A DNA stretch of 64,000 nt from an uncultured beta proteobacterium (GTDB lineage Bacteria > Pseudomonadota > Gammaproteobacteria > Burkholderiales > Burkholderiaceae_C). A model generated the notes under the pieces. The model made no database searches. It was given only the letters and a program-made list of their open reading frames with translations, and was not told the origin of the DNA. This document shows positions 36,358 through 45,601 of the stretch, piece by piece. A program made the translations under genes and the position numbers. Within the stretch, counting starts at the first letter, position 1, and the number at the start of each line of letters is the position of its first letter. The stretch is from NCBI GenBank assembly GCA_903845935.1, contig CAIMZI010000077.1:17041-81040 (forward strand), written 5' to 3'.

Positions 36358-37785
36358 ATGAGTTCCACCCAGCAGCAGCCCCTCCACGCTCCTATCGACG
36401 TGGTCGTCATGGCGGCGGGAAAGGGCACGCGCATGAAAAGCGCCTTGCCCAAGGTCTTGCACCGCATCGGCGGGCGCGCTCTGCTCCAGCATGTGCTCGA
36501 CACGGCGGCCAGCCTGCAATCGCGCAAGGTGGTGGTGATCACCGGCCATGGCGCAGACCAGGTGGAAGCTGCCTGCCTGGCCGAGGATACAGCCCAATTT
36601 GCGCTGGAATTTGCCCGTCAGGAGCCGCAACTCGGCACCGGCCACGCCGTACAGCAGGCCCTGCCCCACTTGGCCGATGACGGTGTGGTGCTGGTGCTGT
36701 CGGGCGATGTGCCGCTGACCCAGGCCGACACCCTGTTTCATCTGATTACCGCCAGCGGTGGCAACAAGCTGGCGCTGCTGACCCTGGACATGGCGGACCC
36801 CACGGGCTACGGCCGCATTGTGCGCGGCAGCGAGGGATCGGTGCAGGCCATCGTGGAACAAAAAGACGCCACGCCCGAGCAGCGCGCCATTCGCGAGGTA
36901 TACAGCGGCATCATGGCCGTGCCGGCGGCCTCGCTCAAGCGCTGGCTGGCGCGTCTGGACAACCAGAATGCCCAAAAAGAGTACTACCTCACCGACATCG
37001 TGCGCTTTGCCGTGGCCGATGGGGAAAGCGTGGCGGCCTTTAAGATCGGGGATGCGGTGCAGGTGGCCGGTGTCAACAGCCCGGTGCAGCTGGCGCAACT
37101 CGAACGCGCCTACCAACTGGGCGTGGCCCACCGCTTGATGGAGGAAGGTGTGCGACTGGCCGACCCGGCGCGCCTGGATGTGCGCGGCGACCTGAGCTGC
37201 GCCCACGATGTGTCGATTGACGTGAATTGCGTCTTTATGGGCCAGGTCAATCTGGGCGAAGGTGTCAGCATTGGTGCCAACTGCGTAATTGCCAATGCCG
37301 TGATAGCGGCCGGTGCCGTGATTCACCCGTTTACCCATATCGACGGCGAGAAGCTGGGTGTGACGGTAGGCGCGGGCTCGCTGATAGGCCCGTTTGCCCG
37401 GCTGCGCCCGGGTGCCCGCTTGGGCGAAGAGGTCCACATAGGCAACTTTGTCGAGGTCAAAAATTCCACCCTGGCCCGGGGTGCCAAGGCCAATCACCTG
37501 GCCTATCTGGGCGACGCCACGGTGGGCGAGCGCGTCAACTTTGGCGCCGGCAGCATCACCGCCAACTACGACGGCTCCAACAAGCACCGCACGGTGATCG
37601 AGGCCGATGTGCATGTGGGCAGCAACTGCGTGCTGGTGGCGCCGGTGACCCTGGGCGCGGGTGGCACGGTGGGCGGCGGCTCCACCATCACCAAAGATAC
37701 AGCGCCGGGCGCTTTAAGCGTGGCACGCGGCAAACAGGTGGCCATTGCCAACTGGTCACGCCCGCAAAAGGCGCCCAAGGCCTGA
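36358..37785 (+). CDS. glmU: bifunctional UDP-GlcNAc pyrophosphorylase/GlcN-1-P acetyltransferase
   Basis: Start at ATG 36358 after an AAGAAAG site; the longer upstream frame has no family match. The 475-residue protein begins, after a short extension, with the uridylyltransferase motif AAGKGTRMKSALPKVLH, then GTGHAVQQALP and LVLSGDVPL. The C-terminal left-handed beta-helix has hexapeptide repeats and the acetyl-CoA site (AYLGDATVGERVNFGAG, NYDGSNKHRTVI). It makes UDP-GlcNAc for peptidoglycan and LPS. glmS, the previous pathway step, lies 1.4 kb downstream on the same strand, with a kinase gene and a divergent Lrp gene between. Confidence 0.97.
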   Translation: MSSTQQQPLHAPIDVVVMAAGKGTRMKSALPKVLHRIGGRALLQHVLDTAASLQSRKVVVITGHGADQVEAACLAEDTAQFALEFARQEPQLGTGHAVQQALPHLADDGVVLVLSGDVPLTQADTLFHLITASGGNKLALLTLDMADPTGYGRIVRGSEGSVQAIVEQKDATPEQRAIREVYSGIMAVPAASLKRWLARLDNQNAQKEYYLTDIVRFAVADGESVAAFKIGDAVQVAGVNSPVQLAQLERAYQLGVAHRLMEEGVRLADPARLDVRGDLSCAHDVSIDVNCVFMGQVNLGEGVSIGANCVIANAVIAAGAVIHPFTHIDGEKLGVTVGAGSLIGPFARLRPGARLGEEVHIGNFVEVKNSTLARGAKANHLAYLGDATVGERVNFGAGSITANYDGSNKHRTVIEADVHVGSNCVLVAPVTLGAGGTVGGGSTITKDTAPGALSVARGKQVAIANWSRPQKAPKA

Positions 37786-37798
37786 TCGGATAAGCGCC

Positions 37799-38539
37799 AT
37801 GGCAGATGCACAGCGCATTGCCCAGCTGGAGTCCGAGCTGGCCAGCCTGCGTGCCGAGATGCAGGACTTCAGCTTCACCGTCTCGCACGACCTGCGCGCC
37901 AGCCTGCGCCACATCCTGTCCTACGCACAGCTGGTGCAGGAAGATGCGGGGCCGCTGCTGTCGCCAGAAACCCTTGGCTTTCTCAACACCATCACCGATT
38001 CGGCACGCCATATGGGGGCGATGGTGGACGGCCTGATGGAGTTGTCGCGCCTGGGCACGGTGGCGCTGCAGATCGCGCCTGTGCAGTTGCAGCCCCTGCT
38101 GCAGCATCTGGTGGACGAACTGACACAGGCCCACCCGCAGCGCGCGATCGAATGGCAGCTCGCGCCCGAGTTGCACGACTTGCCCATGGTGCTGGCCGAT
38201 GCCCATTTTCTGCGTTCCGCACTGCAAGCGGTGCTCGACAACGCGGTCAAATTCACGGCGCAGCGAGCGCTGGCGCGCATCCTTATTCGAGCCCAAAAGG
38301 ACACTGCCGAGGGCCTGGTGACGCTGGAAGTGCAGGACAACGGCGCCGGCTTTAATCCGGCCCTTCAGGCCAAGCTGTTTCGCCCGTTTCAGCGCCTACA
38401 TAGCACCAAGCAATTTCCCGGCCTGGGCATGGGCCTTGCGCTGACACGCAAAATGATGGAGCGCATGGGGGGATCGGTGGGGGCCGATGGCGTGATGGAC
38501 GCCGGCTGCTCGCTGCGTCTGACGCTGCCCCTGGCCTGA
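37799..38539 (+). CDS. small soluble sensor histidine kinase
   Basis: A 246-residue kinase from ATG 37799, 14 bases after glmU. A short N-terminal coiled coil ([15 protein letters not shown]) leads straight into the HisKA dimerisation helix with [16 protein letters not shown], the phospho-acceptor His in SHD. The HATPase domain has the N-box LDNAVKF, G1 QDNGAGFN and G2 GLGMGLAL. There are no membrane segments, PAS or GAF domain, so the input is cytoplasmic or through a partner. The HD-L-R H-box type resembles phytochrome-like (HWE-unrelated) kinases. No response regulator is adjacent. Confidence 0.9.
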   Translation: MADAQRIAQLESELASLRAEMQDFSFTVSHDLRASLRHILSYAQLVQEDAGPLLSPETLGFLNTITDSARHMGAMVDGLMELSRLGTVALQIAPVQLQPLLQHLVDELTQAHPQRAIEWQLAPELHDLPMVLADAHFLRSALQAVLDNAVKFTAQRALARILIRAQKDTAEGLVTLEVQDNGAGFNPALQAKLFRPFQRLHSTKQFPGLGMGLALTRKMMERMGGSVGADGVMDAGCSLRLTLPLA

Positions 38540-38546
38540 AGCGCTA

Positions 38547-39026
38547 TTACAGCGGCAGCTCGGCACCGAACTTGCCGCGTTTAACGCTGAAGAAGGCCTT
38601 GACATTGCGCACATTGGCGTCCGTGGTGAACAAGCGCTGCACCAAGGCCTGGTACGACGGCATGTCACGGGCATGCACCACCAGCACAAAATCCGGTCCC
38701 GGCGACACCTGGTAGCACTGCTGCACGGCCGCATCCTGCAGCACGCGCGCTTCAAAACGGGCCAGCTCTTCGGCGCCCTGGCGCTCCAGCGTGATCTCCA
38801 CAATCACGCACAGGCCGTGGCCCAGCGACTGCGCCAGTCGCTCCGGATTGAGAATGGCGATCTGGCGCTCGATCAGTCCGGCGTCGCGCATGCGCTTGAT
38901 GCGCCGCAGGCAGGTCGGAGCCGAGGTGCGAACGGCCTCGGCCAGATCCTGGTTGCTCAGCGAGGCATCGCGCTGCAGTTGCGCCAGGATCTGCAGGTCC
39001 ATGGCATCCATTGCTATTTCGTTCAT
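38547..39026 (-). CDS. Lrp/AsnC-family transcriptional regulator
   Basis: A 159-residue regulator with an N-terminal winged helix ([28 protein letters not shown]; here [33 protein letters not shown] as recognition helix) and a C-terminal RAM/AsnC ligand-binding domain ([20 protein letters not shown]). Such proteins bind amino acids and form octamers. It is divergent from glmS, with a 135-bp AT-rich gap containing a direct repeat and a strong palindrome. It may regulate itself and perhaps glmS. Its stop is 8 bases from the convergent kinase stop. Confidence 0.93.
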   Translation of the reverse strand: MNEIAMDAMDLQILAQLQRDASLSNQDLAEAVRTSAPTCLRRIKRMRDAGLIERQIAILNPERLAQSLGHGLCVIVEITLERQGAEELARFEARVLQDAAVQQCYQVSPGPDFVLVVHARDMPSYQALVQRLFTTDANVRNVKAFFSVKRGKFGAELPL

Positions 39027-39043
39027 AAAAATGCTATTTTGTT
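39012..39043. repeat. 20-bp-phased direct repeat at the Lrp start
   Basis: TGCTATTTCGTT and TGCTATTTTGTT differ by one base and start 20 bases apart, about two helical turns. The first lies inside the Lrp start region, the second just upstream. This could be a Lrp-type oligomer site for autoregulation. Confidence 0.4.
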
Positions 39044-39049
39044 AAATTT

Positions 39050-39075
39050 ATTTCACGATTTTAATGTCGTGAAAT
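39050..39075. promoter_or_regulatory. palindromic operator in the lrp-glmS gap
   Basis: ATTTCACGA and TCGTGAAAT are perfect 9-base arms with an 8-base AT-rich spacer. It is in a 135-bp AT-rich region between divergent genes, 24 bases from the Lrp ATG and 87 from the glmS ATG. Lrp/AsnC dimers bind such AT-rich inverted repeats. Confidence 0.5.
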
Positions 39076-39161
39076 TTTCATGCAAACAAAGACACAAATT
39101 AATAACAAATTTTTACCCATCAGCCCTAGCATTCAAACATCTCAAAATTTGGAGTCTGCGT

Positions 39162-41057
39162 ATGTGTGGCATCGTCGGCGCGGTATCGACCCGCAATATT
39201 GTCCCCGTGCTGGTTCAGGGCCTGGAGCGCCTGGAATACCGAGGTTATGACTCCTGCGGCGTGGCCGTTTACGCCCAGGACGGCACGCCCGGCCTGCGCC
39301 GTGCCCGCAGCACCTCGCGCGTGGCCGAGCTAGCCGAGCAGGTGGCCACCACCCATCTGGAGGGCACGCTGGGCATTGCCCACACGCGCTGGGCCACGCA
39401 TGGCGCACCGGCCATCCACAACGCCCATCCCCATTTCAGCCATGGCACGCACGCCGGGGCATCGTCCAAACCCGGCCGCGTGGCCCTGGTGCACAACGGC
39501 ATCATCGAAAACCACGACGAGTTGCGCGCCGCCCTGCAGGCCAAGGGCTATGTCTTTGACAGCCAGACCGACACCGAGGTGATCGCCCATCTGGTCGACA
39601 GCCTCTACGACGGCGACATTTTTGAGGCCGTCAAGGCAGCCGTCAGCCAGTTGCAGGGCGCCTACGCGATTGCCGTGTTCTGCAAGGACGAGCCGCAGCG
39701 CCTGATCGGTGCGCGCGCCGGATCGCCCCTGATCCTGGGCGTGGGCAAGGACGGCCAGGAGCATTTTCTGGCCAGCGACGCCATGGCCCTGGCCGGCGTC
39801 ACCGACCAGATCGTCTACCTCGAAGAAGGCGACCTGATCGACATGCAACTGGGCAAGTACTGGCTGTTTGACAAGGCGCGCAAGGCCGTGGCTCCGGCAC
39901 AGCGCCCGGTCAAGACGGTGCTGGCACACAGCGGCGCGGCCGAGCTCGGTCCCTACCGCCACTACATGCAAAAGGAAATCTTCGAGCAGCCGCGCGCCAT
40001 TGCCGACACGCTCGAAGGCGTGGAAGGCATCACGCCTGAGCTGTTTGACCAACAGGCAAACCATGTGCCCGGCGCCAATGCGGCCCGCGTGTTTGCCAAG
40101 ATCGACTCGGTGCTGATCCTGGCCTGTGGCACCAGCTACTACAGCGGCTGTACCGCCAAATACTGGATCGAAAGCATTGCCAAGATTCCCTGTCATGTGG
40201 AGGTGGCCAGCGAATACCGCTACCGCGACTCGGTGCCCAACCCCAACACCCTGGTGGTCACCATCACCCAAAGCGGTGAGACCGCCGACACCCTGGCTGC
40301 CCTGCGCCACGCCCAATCGCTGGGCATGGCCCACACCCTGACCATTTGCAACGTGGCGACCAGCGCCATGGTGCGCGAATGCAGCCTGGCCTATGTCACG
40401 CGCGCCGGTGTCGAAATCGGCGTGGCATCGACCAAGGCCTTCACCACCCAACTGGCCGGCCTGTTTTTGCTGACCCTGTGCCTGGCGCAAGCCAAGGGCC
40501 GCTTGAGCGAAAGCGAAGAGGCCCGCCACCTGAAGGCCCTGCGCCACCTGCCCGCCGCCCTGCAGGCCGTGCTGGCGCTGGAGCCCCAGCTGATCGCCTG
40601 GGCCGAGGACTTTGCCCAACGCGAGAACGCCCTCTTCCTGGGCCGCGGCATGCACTACCCGATCGCGCTGGAAGGCGCGCTCAAGCTCAAGGAAATCAGC
40701 TACATCCACGCCGAGGCCTATCCCGCCGGTGAACTCAAGCATGGCCCGCTGGCCCTGGTGACCAGCGCCATGCCGGTGGTGACCGTCGCCCCCAATGACG
40801 CGCTCTTGGAAAAGCTCAAGAGCAATCTGCACGAGGTGCGGGCCCGCGGTGGCGTGCTGTATGTGCTGGCCGATGCCGACACCCGCATCGACAGCGGCGA
40901 AGGCCTGCACGTGATCCGCATGCCCGAGCACTATGGCGAGCTCTCGCCCCTGCTGCATGTGGTGCCGCTGCAGCTGCTGGCCTATCACACCGCCTGCGCC
41001 CGCGGCACGGATGTGGACAAGCCCCGAAATTTGGCCAAATCGGTCACCGTGGAATAG
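39162..41057 (+). CDS. glmS: glutamine-fructose-6-phosphate aminotransferase (isomerising)
   Basis: ATG 39162 is chosen because Cys2 of MCGIVGAVS is the obligatory N-terminal nucleophile of the glutaminase domain and GGAG lies upstream. The 631-residue protein has the glutaminase domain to about 250 ([21 protein letters not shown]) and two SIS domains ([45 protein letters not shown]). The C-terminus [15 protein letters not shown] is canonical. It makes glucosamine 6-phosphate, the first committed step to UDP-GlcNAc. No glmS ribozyme is seen. Its 3' end overlaps the convergent TPR gene by 14 bases. Confidence 0.97.
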   Translation: MCGIVGAVSTRNIVPVLVQGLERLEYRGYDSCGVAVYAQDGTPGLRRARSTSRVAELAEQVATTHLEGTLGIAHTRWATHGAPAIHNAHPHFSHGTHAGASSKPGRVALVHNGIIENHDELRAALQAKGYVFDSQTDTEVIAHLVDSLYDGDIFEAVKAAVSQLQGAYAIAVFCKDEPQRLIGARAGSPLILGVGKDGQEHFLASDAMALAGVTDQIVYLEEGDLIDMQLGKYWLFDKARKAVAPAQRPVKTVLAHSGAAELGPYRHYMQKEIFEQPRAIADTLEGVEGITPELFDQQANHVPGANAARVFAKIDSVLILACGTSYYSGCTAKYWIESIAKIPCHVEVASEYRYRDSVPNPNTLVVTITQSGETADTLAALRHAQSLGMAHTLTICNVATSAMVRECSLAYVTRAGVEIGVASTKAFTTQLAGLFLLTLCLAQAKGRLSESEEARHLKALRHLPAALQAVLALEPQLIAWAEDFAQRENALFLGRGMHYPIALEGALKLKEISYIHAEAYPAGELKHGPLALVTSAMPVVTVAPNDALLEKLKSNLHEVRARGGVLYVLADADTRIDSGEGLHVIRMPEHYGELSPLLHVVPLQLLAYHTACARGTDVDKPRNLAKSVTVE

Positions 41058-42879
41058 CCAAGCGTCCAAGCATGTCGTTAAAAGCATGCTTGATACGCTC
41101 GACGTAGGGATTCTTATATGCATACACTTCGCTTTTTTCGTCGTGTACCAGCATGGTTGCGTTGGACTCAAACACCAGAACCCGCCCTTGCGGGTCCAAC
41201 GCGCAATCGATTCCGCTGAAATCAAGTTGGCTTGCGGCAGCAACATCGCGGAGTGTCTGCATTTGCAGCTCGTTGAATACCTGCTCCGGGTTGCGCAAGA
41301 ATTCTGCTTCCTCCTCGCGCATCCATAATTGCTGGTCCATGTCCGTCCGAAAGTAATGCACCAACCAGTCACTGTGGATCGCCAAATGGTAGGGAAATAG
41401 TTTGCCGCCAACGTTGATCATGCGGTATTTGCGAAACTGCCCGTCGGCAGAACGGTAGTCGACGTACTCGATCAGGTAATAGCTTGGCGCCGGATGGGTC
41501 GCGACAAATTGCGACACGGCATCCCATGTTTCCACCTTTTCCATGTCCGTTCCACCGTGTGTGCCGGTCAGTCGAACGATCAAAGGCAAGGCAAAGCCCG
41601 ACATGTCGCCCTCTCTGATCGCCTTTCGCAATTGCGTTGCAGAAAACTCCTGCGTCTTAGGGAACCTGCAACCTGCAACGCGAGCGAGCAAACTGCCCAT
41701 GCCCTCCCGGTTGGACTGCATGATTTTGAAGGGATGGTTAACGGTAGGCAGATCCAAGCGATCAGCCAAGTTGCGGGCCACTGGCAGAAACGCCTTGCCA
41801 TTGTCAGCGTCCCCAATCATATTGATCACCACATCGGCCTTGCCGCGCAAAAACCCGAAATCCGATTCGACCTCTGCGACACCCTGCGGCATCACGCAGT
41901 ACGAGTGGCACTCATATGCGGCATGTCGGATTAAATAGTCCAATGGGATCGAGCCTGCACCAGCCGCATCCAGCAGCAGCACCGAGAACTCCGCCTGCGC
42001 CTTCCTGGCCGGCATGGTGACCAAGGGGCTAAGCTGCTGTGCCTGCTTGAACAATTCCCAGGCCCGTGGCAGTTCTTTTGCTGCCAAGAACACGTTTCCC
42101 AAGGCGACGTAAAGATTGGAGTCGCTGGGGCTCAGTTCAATCGCTCGTTGCAGGCAGGACTTTGCCTCGACAGGATTGCCGCCAAACTTGCTTTGCAAAT
42201 GACCCAAGGCATACAACGCCGATACAGAGTCATGCCGAATCTGTAAGGCCTGTCGGTAACTGGCCGCCGCGCCTTCAAACTGATTCAATTCCGTTTGAAC
42301 GTTGCCCAAATTCACCCAGGCCTCGAAGAGATTCGGATCCAATTCCAGTGCACGACCCGCGCTGCCTAGCGCCTCCTTCAGCCTTCCGGTCTTTTGCAGC
42401 AAGATGCAAAGGCTGTTATGGGTATAGGCGGCATCGGGATTCAGGGACCGGGATTTAAGCAGCGATGCCTCGGCTTCGACATTGCGATCCAAGTCGGATA
42501 GCAAATTGCCGTAATTGGCATGGGCCGTGGCAAGATCAGGTCGAAGCGATAGGGCAACTTTAAAACTGGCCTCGGCGGCTTCATATTTACCCAGTCCAAC
42601 GAGGCAAGAGGCCATTTCGCTATGGACCTCGGCCGTGCCCGGCGAAAGCTTGAGCGACTGCCGCAATGCGGCCACCGCTTCGTTGAATGCTTGCAGCTTG
42701 TATTGGGCAATGCCCAAGAGCCGCCAGCCAAGCAGGTTGCGCGGGTACCGTAGGGTGGCCTTTTTTGCCACCTGTGCCAGGGAGTCCCAGTGCCCTGCAT
42801 TCATTAGCGTGACCATCTCATCGACCAGTTCGGCTGGCACAGACGTCGGCAAGGCACCCGACCCGCCAAAAGTACTCAT
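41044..42879 (-). CDS. TPR-repeat protein fused to a putative ATP-grasp-like domain
   Basis: ATG 42879 gives 611 residues; a TTG thirteen codons upstream is the alternative. About residues 15-300 are eight or so tandem tetratricopeptide units (such as [40 protein letters not shown]). The C-terminal 290 residues look like an ATP-grasp ligase: [16 protein letters not shown] resembles the pre-ATP region, [13 protein letters not shown] the glycine loop, and [20 protein letters not shown] the Asp and Glu/Asn metal-binding end. Codon usage is less GC-biased than its neighbours. Possibly an amide- or peptide-bond-forming enzyme acting on a protein partner. The target is unknown; the ATP-grasp call is my inference. 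Confidence 0.65.
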   Translation of the reverse strand: MSTFGGSGALPTSVPAELVDEMVTLMNAGHWDSLAQVAKKATLRYPRNLLGWRLLGIAQYKLQAFNEAVAALRQSLKLSPGTAEVHSEMASCLVGLGKYEAAEASFKVALSLRPDLATAHANYGNLLSDLDRNVEAEASLLKSRSLNPDAAYTHNSLCILLQKTGRLKEALGSAGRALELDPNLFEAWVNLGNVQTELNQFEGAAASYRQALQIRHDSVSALYALGHLQSKFGGNPVEAKSCLQRAIELSPSDSNLYVALGNVFLAAKELPRAWELFKQAQQLSPLVTMPARKAQAEFSVLLLDAAGAGSIPLDYLIRHAAYECHSYCVMPQGVAEVESDFGFLRGKADVVINMIGDADNGKAFLPVARNLADRLDLPTVNHPFKIMQSNREGMGSLLARVAGCRFPKTQEFSATQLRKAIREGDMSGFALPLIVRLTGTHGGTDMEKVETWDAVSQFVATHPAPSYYLIEYVDYRSADGQFRKYRMINVGGKLFPYHLAIHSDWLVHYFRTDMDQQLWMREEEAEFLRNPEQVFNELQMQTLRDVAAASQLDFSGIDCALDPQGRVLVFESNATMLVHDEKSEVYAYKNPYVERIKHAFNDMLGRLAIPR

Positions 42880-42997
42880 GCGATTGTGGATACAAGACTC
42901 CCGATTATTTTTGATCAATGCAGGCGGTTATTCTTGACTGTCGATTGAATTTTTAATATGGCCCTACAGTAAAGATCTGTGAAGCATCTCTGCCGAG

Positions 42998-43011
42998 TTG
43001 AAAATTTTCAA
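42998..43011. promoter_or_regulatory. AT-rich palindrome in the TPR gene upstream region
   Basis: TTGAAAATTTTCAA, a perfect 14-base palindrome, 119 bases upstream of the TPR gene ATG in a 147-bp AT-rich gap. It may be a regulator site or simply bent promoter DNA. Confidence 0.35.
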
Positions 43012-43021
43012 TCTCAGGCGA

Positions 43022-43034
43022 CGCGCTCAGCGCG
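43022..43034 (-). other. hairpin spanning the VWA gene stop codon
   Basis: CGCGC and GCGCG pair around TGA, the stop codon itself forming the loop. It has no U tract, so it is not a good terminator. Confidence 0.3.
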
Positions 43035-44808
43035 CCAGGCAGGACAGCAGTTGATGCGGCAAGTCGGCAGGTCCGCACATGGCAAAGCAGGAATGGACGC
43101 CCAGTGCGCCCTGCATGGCCCGATGCTCGTCCATCGACGCAGCATCATTTCCCGGCCTATTGAGACAGGACACCGCAATACCAAAGCGCCGGGCCTCTTG
43201 CGCCGCGTGTTGCAGGTCCACGGACAAATAGCGCGCGTCATGCACATCCACGTCGTGCGGCTGCCCGTCGGTGAGTAACAGCACGTGCGCACCGGGCTGG
43301 CCGCGCAGCTGGCTGCAGGCGTGGCGCAGCGCCGCGCCCAGGCGGGTGGACCATTCGCCCTGCACGCCCGCCAGCCGCGCCAGCGTGGATGCGGAATCGG
43401 CGCGGTCGGCAAAGCCCTTGATGCGCTGCACGCGCACCTGATGGCGCGTGTTGGAGGCAAAGGCCTGCACCGCACAAGCATGGCCCGCCTGCTCCAGCGC
43501 GCTAGCGGCAAGCAGCGACGATTCGCGCAACACATCCAGCAATGTTCGGTTTGAATCCGAAGCTTTCGCAAACGCAGCCGTACGCAGAGTAGACACCGAA
43601 GCATCCAGCAGGATCAGCACGCGCAGGGGCTGCGGGGCACGCAAAGGATGCAAATAAATATGCGGATCGGGCTGGCGACGCATGCGCTGGTCGATGGCCG
43701 CATGCACCAGTGCGTTCAGGTGAAAGCGCTCGCCCTCGGTTGCGCGACCGGCCACTACCTGGGCGCGCTTGAGCGGCAGTCCAAGTTGCAGCACGCGCTT
43801 GAGGCGCGCCAGCAGCGCGGCATGGCGAGCCAGTGCCAAGCCAAGCGCCTGCTGAGCCTGGGCAGTTCCCTGGGGCGCGTCCTCTTCAAACACCTGGCAC
43901 CACTTGGGGCGCATGCGGCAAATGAGCCGGTCCCACTCGCCATAGACGGCGGTTGGTCGGGCGGCTTCGGCCTGCTGTTCGATCGGCTGGGGTGCGGGCT
44001 TGCTACTGTCACCCTGCGCCTGTCCCACTTGCAGAGTATCCGCCGCGCTGAGTGGCTGGGTGGCCGGGGGCGCCTGCGGATCAGGCAACCAGAGGTGGCT
44101 GTTGTCGTCCCGGTAGGCCGGCTCCACCCCATAGAGCTGTGCATTGAAGGGCATGCGCATCTGGCCCAGATCGTTGCCCAACAGGGAGGCGGCCTGGCGC
44201 ATGGCCTCGGGCGTTGCCGGGGCCGCATGGTACAGAGCGCAGGCCTTGCACACCCAGGGGTGCGGGTCGGTGTAATGCGGGTCCAGCAGGCTGCGCTGAA
44301 GACGTTGCAGCAACACTTCGAAGCTGTTGCCGCTGCTAGCGTCGGCCAAGTGCCAGGGCAGCCACAGGGCGCGCAGGCCGGGCAATTCGGCAATCGCCTG
44401 CGCTTCAATCCGGGCGTCCTCCAGCACGCCCAGCAAGGCGAGCTGGATCGGCTTGAGCTTGCCGCGCGGCTGTGGCACATCGCCGTGGGCCAGATGGGCG
44501 CAGGCATGGGCCACGCTGGCACGCAACAACAGGGGCTGTTGCCAATGGACGGGAAGGTAGAGCGTGGGCGTGGGGACCACCGCAGAATGCGTGATGAGAA
44601 CCGGCCGCTGGCGACTGGCCTCGTCCACGACGGTTGATCCGGTCGCAACTTGCGCTCCGGCTGGCGCGAGCCGCGCAAAGTGGGGTGCCACATTCCACAG
44701 CGCGCGCACATAGGCCGGCAGGTGGCGCGCGGCGGGCTGCATACCGCCCTGGACCGATGCAGGCATTGCGAAACGAGTGGGCAAGGCGCTAGTGGGCGAA
44801 GGAGGCAT
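43027..44808 (-). CDS. VWA-domain protein (CbbO/NorD-like) of a MoxR-VWA pair
   Basis: About 593 residues; the start is uncertain (ATG 44808 overlaps the ATPase stop by 20 bases, ATG 44766 follows it). The N-terminal two thirds are Ala/Leu/Pro-rich helical sequence. The C-terminal 200 residues are a von Willebrand A domain with a complete MIDAS: DASVS near LLDASVSTL, and LLTDGQPHDVDVH for the later Asp. Family members work with a MoxR AAA+ ATPase as enzyme-activation or metal-insertion chaperones (CbbQ/CbbO for Rubisco, NorQ/NorD for NO reductase). Neither client is nearby; the cognate ATPase and amiE are. Confidence 0.85.
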   Translation of the reverse strand: MPPSPTSALPTRFAMPASVQGGMQPAARHLPAYVRALWNVAPHFARLAPAGAQVATGSTVVDEASRQRPVLITHSAVVPTPTLYLPVHWQQPLLLRASVAHACAHLAHGDVPQPRGKLKPIQLALLGVLEDARIEAQAIAELPGLRALWLPWHLADASSGNSFEVLLQRLQRSLLDPHYTDPHPWVCKACALYHAAPATPEAMRQAASLLGNDLGQMRMPFNAQLYGVEPAYRDDNSHLWLPDPQAPPATQPLSAADTLQVGQAQGDSSKPAPQPIEQQAEAARPTAVYGEWDRLICRMRPKWCQVFEEDAPQGTAQAQQALGLALARHAALLARLKRVLQLGLPLKRAQVVAGRATEGERFHLNALVHAAIDQRMRRQPDPHIYLHPLRAPQPLRVLILLDASVSTLRTAAFAKASDSNRTLLDVLRESSLLAASALEQAGHACAVQAFASNTRHQVRVQRIKGFADRADSASTLARLAGVQGEWSTRLGAALRHACSQLRGQPGAHVLLLTDGQPHDVDVHDARYLSVDLQHAAQEARRFGIAVSCLNRPGNDAASMDEHRAMQGALGVHSCFAMCGPADLPHQLLSCLAR

Positions 44809-45601
44809 CCACTGCGGCGGCCAACGCGGTGGCCAAGTCGGGGTCGTCACACAAGGGGCAGGTGATGGCCTGTTGACAGGCGACGCGGGCGCTCAGGCCT
44901 TGGCGTGACAGCGAAGCAGCGTGGATCAGCATGCGCGTAGAAGCCCCCTCAGTCAGACCGTGTTCCTTGAGGCGGCGGGTGCGCTCGGCCACCGCCACCA
45001 GTTGGCGGGCAAGCGCGATGTCTACCTGCCCCTCATGCGCCACCACTGCGGCCTCTTGCTCTGCAGCCGGGTAGTTGAACTCCAGCCCGACAAAGCGCTG
45101 GCGGGTGGAGGGCTTGAGCGTCTTGTGCAGAGCCTGGTAGCCGGGGTTATAGGACACGACCAGCTGGAAATCCGGGTGTGCCTGCAGCAGTTCATTGCAG
45201 GCGCTCAGCGGCAGGATGCGGCGCGCGTCGGTGAGCGGGTGCAGCACCACCGTGGTGTCGGCGCGCGCCTCCACCACCTCGTCCAAATAGCACAGGGCAC
45301 CGTGGCGCGCCGCCTGCGTCAGCGGCCCGTCCTGCCAGCGTGTACCCTGCGCATCGAGCAACCAGCGGCCCACCAGGTCGCTGGCCGACAAATCATCGTG
45401 GCAGGCCACGGTGACCAGCGGCTTGCCCAGGCGCCAGGCCATGTGCTCCACAAAGCGCGTCTTGCCGCAACCGGTGGGGCCCTTGAGCAGCACCGGCAGG
45501 CGGAGGGCGTGGGCCGCCTCAAATGCCGCCAGTTCATCGCCCTGCGCCGCGTAATAAGGCTCGGCCAATAGCCGCCACGCATGCAGCGGATCGGCGGGCA
45601 T
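44789..45601 (-). CDS. MoxR-type AAA+ ATPase (CbbQ/NorQ-like)
   Basis: Start at ATG 45601, sharing its A with the amiE stop (TGATG), giving 270 residues. Walker A is GPTGCGKTRF, Walker B CYLDEVVEA, sensor 1 VVSYNPGYQALHKTL, and the hexamer arginine-finger region KPSTRQRFVGLEF. This is a CbbQ/NorQ-size protein. It is translationally coupled downstream of aliphatic amidase and upstream of its VWA partner. In Pseudomonas aeruginosa the ami operon also carries an AAA-type gene, amiB, after amiE. I infer a chaperone role for the amidase or an associated transporter. Confidence 0.88.
   Translation of the reverse strand: MPADPLHAWRLLAEPYYAAQGDELAAFEAAHALRLPVLLKGPTGCGKTRFVEHMAWRLGKPLVTVACHDDLSASDLVGRWLLDAQGTRWQDGPLTQAARHGALCYLDEVVEARADTTVVLHPLTDARRILPLSACNELLQAHPDFQLVVSYNPGYQALHKTLKPSTRQRFVGLEFNYPAAEQEAAVVAHEGQVDIALARQLVAVAERTRRLKEHGLTEGASTRMLIHAASLSRQGLSARVACQQAITCPLCDDPDLATALAAAVDASFAH

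Noticed and set aside
39027..39161. glmS ribozyme/riboswitch in the glmS leader
   Set aside because: That element is known from Firmicutes; the region here is short, AT-rich and lacks its conserved core.
39330..41411. A 693-codon minus-strand open frame
   Set aside because: It is the antisense shadow of glmS with no motif and no ribosome site.
43027..45601. Reading the MoxR-VWA pair as cbbQ/cbbO or norQ/norD
   Set aside because: No Rubisco or NO-reductase genes occur in the window. The linked enzyme is AmiE, so those symbols would mislead.
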